5,281 nucleotides of DNA from Gemmatimonadota bacterium. Its GTDB lineage: Bacteria; Gemmatimonadota; Gemmatimonadetes; Gemmatimonadales; GWC2-71-9. The DNA is taken from assembly GCA_003221075.1 (NCBI GenBank), contig QHUF01000105.1, positions 1 to 5,281 on the forward strand, read 5' to 3'. Both the position numbers and the translations under genes were made by a program. This document shows, one piece after another, positions 1 to 3,683 of the stretch. How positions within the stretch are numbered: position 1 is the stretch's first letter; each line of letters begins with the position of its first letter. The notes beneath the pieces were generated by a model. That model saw nothing but the letters and a program-made list of their open reading frames with translations, searched no databases and was not told where the DNA came from.

Positions 1-1
1 C

Positions 2-340
2 GAAATACGCCACGCCAACGGCATTCGCACGCGCTACGGGCATCTGTCGAGGTTCGCCGCCGGCGTGCATGTCGGGCAGCGCATCAGGCAGGAGCAAACG
101 ATCGGGTACGTCGGCTCGACGGGACTCTCGACGGGTCCGCATTTGCACTACGAGTTCCTGGTGAACGGGCGGCCGACGAATCCGCAGCGCAAGGACGCCG
201 GAGCTGGCGAGCCCGTGCCGGCGAAGTTGAAGTCGTCCTTCGATACCGTCCGCGCGCAGCTCCTCGCCGAGCTCGAGCCCACTGGTGTGCCCGCCGCGAC
301 ACCGGCGCTCGGCGCCGCCGCCGCGGCTCGCGAAGACTAG
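2..340 (+). CDS. M23 family metallopeptidase (LytM/lysostaphin-type endopeptidase), 3' part only
   Basis: Only the C-terminal 112 residues are visible; the gene enters from the left edge, reading from base 2 to the TAG at 338-340. M23 peptidases cut peptide cross-links of peptidoglycan outside the cytoplasmic membrane with one zinc ion. The visible part carries the second half of the catalytic fold: an H-A-N-G-x-x-T-x-Y-G-H-L-S strand (catalytic-type His at 41-43), the G-x-x-V/I-G-Y-V-G-S-T-G-x-S-T-G turn, and the H-L-H metal-site motif with His codons at 140-142 and 146-148, followed by YEF and the usual N-P. The upstream HxxxD zinc half-site is outside the window, so activity is likely but not proven. 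A tail of about 60 residues rich in Ala, Pro and Glu follows the domain. The GTG at 65 is internal to the domain and is not the start. The hisA-like gene follows in the same frame after 9 nt. Confidence 0.93.
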   Translation, partial: EIRHANGIRTRYGHLSRFAAGVHVGQRIRQEQTIGYVGSTGLSTGPHLHYEFLVNGRPTNPQRKDAGAGEPVPAKLKSSFDTVRAQLLAELEPTGVPAATPALGAAAAARED

Positions 341-357
341 CTCCACTCCGTGGAGCT
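339..357 (+). promoter_or_regulatory. Hairpin spanning the peptidase stop and the hisA GTG start
   Basis: AGCTCCAC (339-346) and GTGGAGCT (350-357) are perfect reverse complements separated by the 3-nt loop TCC. The 8-bp stem contains the last two bases of the upstream TAG (338-340) and the whole GTG start codon (350-352). No T-run follows, so it is not an intrinsic terminator. No Shine-Dalgarno-like sequence precedes the GTG. The arrangement suggests that ribosomes finishing the peptidase open the stem and re-initiate on hisA (translational coupling). The pairing is seen directly; the role is inferred. Confidence 0.5.
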
Positions 358-1036
358 CTATCCCGCCGTCGACATAGAAGGCGGGCGCGTGGCACGCGCC
401 CACGGCGCCATGGCCGAGCCGCTCGCGGCCCTCGACGCATTCACGCGCGCCGGCACGCGCTGGATCCACCTGGTTGACTTGGACCGCGCGTACGGACGCC
501 CGGACAATCAGACGCTCATCGGCGCAGTACTCCAGGCGGCCACCGTCAAGGTCCAGGTCGGTGGCGGTTTGTTTCGCGAGTTCGACATCGATCAGATGTT
601 CACGCTCGGCGCCACCCGTGTCGTCATCGGCCCGCGCGGCGCCGTGGACGGCGCGCTCGTCGAGCGGCTCGTCGCGCGCCACGGGACGACGCGACTCGCC
701 GTCGGCATCGACGCGAAGGATGGCCGCGTCGCGCCGCGAGGCACGGCCGACATTCTCGACCTGACGGCGCAGGAGCTCGCGCGGCGAGTGTCGGGACTCG
801 GCATCCGCACGATCATTTACAATGAGGTCACGCGCGACGGCAAGCTGACAGGTCCCGACATCGATGGTGCCAAGCAGCTCAGCGCACTCGGTCTCGACGT
901 GATCGTCTCGGGCGGGGTCGGCTCGCTCGATGACCTGCGCGCGGCGCGCGCGGCACGGCTCGCGGGGGCCTGCGTGGGGCGGGCCTTGTACGACGCCAAG
1001 TTCACCATCGCCGAGGCGCTCGCATGTCTCTCCTGA
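350..1036 (+). CDS. hisA: HisA-like ProFAR isomerase (phosphoribosylformimino-AICAR-phosphate isomerase), TIM barrel
   Basis: A 228-residue protein alignable over its whole length with HisA, the cytoplasmic enzyme that converts ProFAR to PRFAR in histidine biosynthesis (Amadori rearrangement). Visible landmarks: PAVD with the catalytic-base Asp at residue 8; IHLVDLD at 39-45; QVGGG at 69-73 (first phosphate site); VGIDAKDG with Asp121 at the general-acid position; IIYNEVTRDG at 155-164; SGGVGSLDDL at 187-196 and VGRALYD at 209-215 (second phosphate site). It is slightly shorter than the usual 240-250 residues. The Thr normally found in the Y/H-T-D/E-I strand (T164 of Thermotoga HisA, implicated in catalysis) is Asn158 here. 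The GTG at 350 is the only workable start: a same-frame stop lies 9 nt upstream, and this start puts Asp at position 8 as in the family. No other his gene is in the window. Its end overlaps the next gene by 13 nt. A HisA/PriA-related enzyme with altered specificity is possible. Confidence 0.88.
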   Translation: MELYPAVDIEGGRVARAHGAMAEPLAALDAFTRAGTRWIHLVDLDRAYGRPDNQTLIGAVLQAATVKVQVGGGLFREFDIDQMFTLGATRVVIGPRGAVDGALVERLVARHGTTRLAVGIDAKDGRVAPRGTADILDLTAQELARRVSGLGIRTIIYNEVTRDGKLTGPDIDGAKQLSALGLDVIVSGGVGSLDDLRAARAARLAGACVGRALYDAKFTIAEALACLS

Positions 1037-2766
1037 TACTGCGCGGCGTGGCGGTTTTGGCGTTGATCCTGCTGCTCTGGAATCCCGCCAGCTCGCGCCT
1101 GCTGCCCGCGGGCGATCAGCCCCTCGTGCTGCTCGACGCGTCGCTCAGTATGACGGGCGCACCCTGGCGCGCCGCGCTGGACACCGCGCGCGGGTTTGCC
1201 CGGCGGCGCGCGGTGGTCTGGCGCTTCGGCACCACCGTCACCGCATTCGACACCACACCGCCCGCAGCCGGCGCCAGTCACCTCGCTCCGGCGCTCGAAG
1301 CTGCCGCCGGCAGGGCCGGCGACGTGGTCGTGGTGACCGATGGTGAAGTGGATGACCTGGCCGGCATCCCGGCCGATCTCTTGCGGCGGCCCCGTGTCAT
1401 CGTGCAGCCCCGCGCGCCATTCGTCGATGCGTATGTTGCGAGCGTCGAGGGCACGCGGCACGTGACGCGAACCGACACGATCCGGCTCAAGGTGAGTTAC
1501 GGAGTAGCTGGGAATCGGGGCTCGGGACTAGGGGCTCGGAATGCGTCCATAACGGTGAGTGTCGGAGAACGCCGGCTGACATCGCAGCGAGTGACGCTGC
1601 CCGACAGCGGGACACTCTCCACCGATGTCACGTTTCCCGTATCCCGAATCCCGAATCCCGGATGGGCGGTGCTCGAGGTTCGCCTGGATGGTGTCGGCGA
1701 CGCCGAGCCCCGAGACAACAGCCGTCTCTTTGCGATCGACGTCAGCCTCGCGCCCGCGGCCGTCATCTTCGCCTCGCCGCCCGACTGGGAAACGCGCTTC
1801 CTCGCCCGCACACTCAGCGACGTCGCGCGAGTGCCGGTGAAGGTGTTCGTCGAGACGGAGGCGGGACGCTGGCGCGACGGCGCGACGCTCGTGCCTGTCC
1901 CGACCAGCCTGCTGACCAGCGCCGCGGCAAGCGCGCGGCTCGTGGTTGCCATGGGCGATCCGGAACGCGCGCGGGCATTCGCCGGTGGATCGCGGCCTGC
2001 GGTGTTGCTGTGGCCGACGAACGGCCAACCCGGGGACTGGTACGTCGAGCGGCCGCTTTCCTCGCCGTTCACCGCTGCACTCGCAGGGGTGCTGTGGGAT
2101 TCGTTGCCGCCCGCGACGGCGGTTGTCGTGCAGGCCCATGATTCGACTGCGTCGACCGTCGCGCTCGCGGCCCGCTTGGCGCGGCGAGGGGCCGCACGCC
2201 CGATCATCACGCTCGAGGAGCGGAACGGACAACGCATCGCCACCGTCACGGCGGCGGGACTGTGGCGCTGGGCGTTTCGCGGCGGCGCCGCTGAAGAGGG
2301 ATACCGCAGCGTCGTCGCGGCGCTGGTGGACTGGTTATTGGGAGAGCGGGGAGCGGGGAGCAGGGAGCGGGCGGCTCCGGTGACCCTCGAGTCGCCCAAT
2401 GGCGTGCCGATCGCGTGGCACTGGACATCGCCGGATAGCGCGCGCGCTCTCGTGATCACCCTGCGTAGCAACGACGCGACGCGTACCGACACGCTGCGCT
2501 TCGATCCCGCGGGTCGCGCCGAGCTGCTGCTTCCCCCTGGTGTGTACCGCTACGCGCTGAGCGGCGGGCCGGAACAGGGCGTCGTTGCGGCCGAGACCTA
2601 CTCCGATGAGTGGCTGCCGCGCGTACCGGCACTCACGGCGCAGCCCGGTGAGGCGACCGCGCGAGTCGCGTCCATCGGTCTGCGGGACCGCTGGTGGCTG
2701 TTTGTCATCGCGACCCTAGCATTGGCGACGGAATGGGCGTTGCGTCGGCGCCAGGGACTTCCGTGA
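1024..2766 (+). CDS. Membrane-anchored VWA-domain protein, function unknown (BatA/BatB-like architecture)
   Basis: A 580-residue protein that I cannot assign to a named gene. Residues 2-19 are a hydrophobic segment and residues about 557-571 a second one, followed by W-A-L-R-R-R. By the positive-inside rule the C-terminus is cytoplasmic and the large middle region most likely periplasmic. Residues 33-130 resemble a compact VWA domain: D-A-S-L-S at 38-42 (DxSxS of the MIDAS metal site), Ser85 where Thr is usual, and VVTDGE at 103-108 with Asp106. Residues about 150-240 look like an all-beta, Ig-like segment. Residues 245-440 alternate strands and helices and end in G-L-W-R-W-x-F...Y-x-x-x-V-x-x-L-x-x-W-L-L, a pattern I associate with the glutamine-amidotransferase-like half of large bacterial VWA membrane proteins (inference). 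A second beta-rich segment lies at 452-530. The ATG at 1024 has GAGG at 1013-1016, 7 nt upstream, and overlaps the end of hisA by 13 nt. Three heptamer arrays sit in apparent loops at residues 163-172, 204-213 and 440-449. Confidence 0.8.
   Translation: MSLLILRGVAVLALILLLWNPASSRLLPAGDQPLVLLDASLSMTGAPWRAALDTARGFARRRAVVWRFGTTVTAFDTTPPAAGASHLAPALEAAAGRAGDVVVVTDGEVDDLAGIPADLLRRPRVIVQPRAPFVDAYVASVEGTRHVTRTDTIRLKVSYGVAGNRGSGLGARNASITVSVGERRLTSQRVTLPDSGTLSTDVTFPVSRIPNPGWAVLEVRLDGVGDAEPRDNSRLFAIDVSLAPAAVIFASPPDWETRFLARTLSDVARVPVKVFVETEAGRWRDGATLVPVPTSLLTSAAASARLVVAMGDPERARAFAGGSRPAVLLWPTNGQPGDWYVERPLSSPFTAALAGVLWDSLPPATAVVVQAHDSTASTVALAARLARRGAARPIITLEERNGQRIATVTAAGLWRWAFRGGAAEEGYRSVVAALVDWLLGERGAGSRERAAPVTLESPNGVPIAWHWTSPDSARALVITLRSNDATRTDTLRFDPAGRAELLLPPGVYRYALSGGPEQGVVAAETYSDEWLPRVPALTAQPGEATARVASIGLRDRWWLFVIATLALATEWALRRRQGLP
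1510..1537 (+). repeat. Heptamer array 1 inside the VWA gene (GGGNNNN x4, quadruplex pattern)
   Basis: Four consecutive 7-base units begin at 1510 (GGGAATC), 1517 (GGGGCTC), 1524 (GGGACTA) and 1531 (GGGGCTC); a decayed fifth (GGAATGC) begins at 1538. Bases 1510-1534 match the canonical G-quadruplex rule of four runs of at least three G with loops of 1-7, on the coding strand. The encoded residues (163-172) are Gly/Arg/Ser-rich, show no matching peptide repeat, and lie between two predicted beta strands. Confidence 0.75.
1633..1660 (-). repeat. Heptamer array 2 inside the VWA gene (CGGGAWN on the minus strand x4, quadruplex pattern)
   Basis: Units on the + strand start at 1633 (TTTCCCG), 1640 (TATCCCG), 1647 (AATCCCG) and 1654 (AATCCCG). 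Read on the minus strand they are CGGGATT, CGGGATT, CGGGATA and CGGGAAA, the same GGG-plus-four type as array 1 in opposite orientation, 95 nt away. On the minus strand 1636-1659 is an exact G3N4G3N4G3N4G3 pattern. It encodes residues 204-213, in an apparent loop between VTF and WAVLEVRL. Confidence 0.8.
2341..2368 (+). repeat. Heptamer array 3 inside the VWA gene (GGGGAGC-type x4, quadruplex pattern)
   Basis: Units start at 2341 (GGAGAGC), 2348 (GGGGAGC), 2355 (GGGGAGC) and 2362 (AGGGAGC), followed by a decayed GGGCGGC at 2369. Five runs of at least three G occur between 2340 and 2371, with loops of 3-5 nt, on the coding strand. It encodes residues 440-449, directly after the W-L-L-G helix end and before the next beta-rich segment, so it occupies an inter-domain linker. 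Confidence 0.78.
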
Positions 2767-2768
2767 TG
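2753..2768 (+). promoter_or_regulatory. Ribosome binding site and TGATG stop/start overlap that set the ftsY start
   Basis: AGGGA at 2753-2757 lies 8 nt before the ATG at 2766-2768. The VWA gene stops with TGA at 2764-2766, so stop and start share one base (TGATG), a standard translational-coupling arrangement. This favours 2766 over the in-frame ATG at 2733 and the GTG at 2694, both buried in the VWA gene. Confidence 0.65.
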
Positions 2769-3608
2769 GGCCTGTGGAAACAGGTCGGTCGCTTCTTCGC
2801 CGGCGGCGCGGTGCACACCGTCGCGCTTGAAGAAGTGCAGCGCATGCTGGTCGAAGCGGACTTCGGCGTTGCCGCGACGAACGACACCGTCGAGCGCCTG
2901 AGTCGTGCCGATACGGTCGATCAGGCGAGCCTCGAGCGCATCGTCGCCCTGCAGCTTGGTGCGGCGGCGGCGCCGCTGGCGCGTGCGCCGGAGCCCCCGA
3001 CGGTGATTCTGATATTTGGCGTCAACGGCACAGGGAAGACGACGTCGGTCGCGAAGCTCGCGAAGCGGCTCCAGACCGAAGGCCGGAGCGTATTGCTGGC
3101 GGCCGCCGACACATTCCGCGCGGGCGCCACCGAGCAGCTCAAAGTCTGGGCCGACCGCCTCGGCGCGCCGTTCGTAGGCGCATCGCAACGGGGTGATCCT
3201 GCCGCGGTCGCGTTCGATGCTGTCGAGGCGGCCACGACGCGGGGCATCGACGCCGTGCTCGTCGATACGGCCGGTCGGCTCCACACCGATGAGCGTTTGC
3301 GCGAGGAGCTGAAGAAGGTCGTGCGCGTGGTGGGAAAGCGGCGGTCCGGCGCGCCGCACGAATCGCTGCTCGTGCTCGACGCCACCGTCGGACAGAACGC
3401 GGTTCGCCAGGCGCAGGCGTTCGCAGCGGCGGTGCCGCTCACGGGACTCGTGATCACGAAGCTGGACGGCACAGCCAAGGGTGGCAGCGTCGTCGCATTG
3501 CGCCGCGCAGTACCGGTGCCGATCCGATTCCTCGGGACTGGGGAAACGCTGGAGGACCTGGAGGCTTTCGATCCAGTGAAATTCGCGCACCGCCTGGTAA
3601 GCGAATGA
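2766..3608 (+). CDS. ftsY: Signal recognition particle receptor FtsY (SRP GTPase, NG domain)
   Basis: A 280-residue SRP-family GTPase that docks ribosome-SRP complexes at the cytoplasmic membrane and hands nascent membrane proteins to the Sec translocon. The N domain (helical bundle) spans about residues 15-70. The G domain carries G1/P-loop GVNGTGKTT at 85-93, the insertion-box motif DTFRAGATEQL at 115-125, G3 DTAGRLHTDE at 167-176, G4 TKLDGTAKGG at 231-240, and the closing GTGETLEDLEAFDP at 257-270. GVNG and the GTGE...DLEAFDP ending distinguish FtsY from Ffh, and no methionine-rich M domain follows. The long acidic A domain of E. coli FtsY is absent; this short NG-only form is common. Residues 1-14 (G-L-W-K-Q-V-G-R-F-F) could form the amphipathic membrane-targeting helix (inference). 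The gene is coupled to the VWA gene by TGATG. A 28-bp imperfect hairpin begins 2 nt after its stop. Confidence 0.97.
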   Translation: MGLWKQVGRFFAGGAVHTVALEEVQRMLVEADFGVAATNDTVERLSRADTVDQASLERIVALQLGAAAAPLARAPEPPTVILIFGVNGTGKTTSVAKLAKRLQTEGRSVLLAAADTFRAGATEQLKVWADRLGAPFVGASQRGDPAAVAFDAVEAATTRGIDAVLVDTAGRLHTDERLREELKKVVRVVGKRRSGAPHESLLVLDATVGQNAVRQAQAFAAAVPLTGLVITKLDGTAKGGSVVALRRAVPVPIRFLGTGETLEDLEAFDPVKFAHRLVSE

Positions 3609-3609
3609 G

Positions 3610-3683
3610 CCGTCTGCCATCAGCCGTCAGCCGTCAGCCTGCTGATGGCAGATGGCAGATAGCTGACGGCCCATAGCAGATGG
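3610..3683. repeat. Opposed heptamer repeats forming a long imperfect hairpin between ftsY and recG
   Basis: The left half has four units: CCGTCTG (3610), CCATCAG (3617), CCGTCAG (3624), CCGTCAG (3631). After the 4-nt spacer CCTG (3638-3641), the right half has six complementary-type units: CTGATGG (3642), CAGATGG (3649), CAGATAG (3656), CTGACGG (3663), CCCATAG (3670), CAGATGG (3677). Left 3610-3637 can pair with right 3642-3669 as a 28-bp stem with a few mismatches and G-U pairs (the inner 7 bp are fully paired in RNA counting one G-U). No T-run follows the stem, so a classical intrinsic terminator is unlikely. The last unit contains the recG ATG. Possible roles are transcript stabilisation, partial attenuation between ftsY and recG, or a protein or structure-specific binding site. 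Confidence 0.8.

Noticed and set aside
65..340. A complete small gene starting at the GTG at 65
   Set aside because: The same frame stays open to the left edge and encodes the conserved H-A-N-G...Y-G-H-L-S part of the M23 domain, so this is the tail of a longer gene.
1497..2492. Minus-strand open frames over the VWA gene (331 and 234 codons)
   Set aside because: Both are Arg/Ser/Pro-rich with no domains, overlap each other, and oppose a gene with sensible membrane segments and VWA motifs.
2694..2765. N-terminal extension of ftsY from the GTG at 2694 or the ATG at 2733
   Set aside because: The extra residues are the VWA C-terminus in another frame and do not look like an FtsY A domain; the TGATG overlap with AGGGA upstream supports the ATG at 2766.
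350..3608. A linked defence or biosynthetic system
   Set aside because: HisA, a VWA membrane protein and FtsY share no known pathway, and no nuclease, methylase, toxin or tailoring enzyme is present; tight packing alone does not make a system.
2598..3620. Long open frame on the minus strand (340 codons) over ftsY
   Set aside because: Antisense to ftsY, whose five GTPase motifs are intact; the antisense product shows no family features.
3610..3669. Intrinsic terminator after ftsY
   Set aside because: The stem is long but imperfect and is followed by CCCATAGCAG rather than a T-run; recG begins 10 nt later.
3610..3683. CRISPR array
   Set aside because: The units are contiguous 7-mers with no spacers of unique sequence and there are no cas genes.
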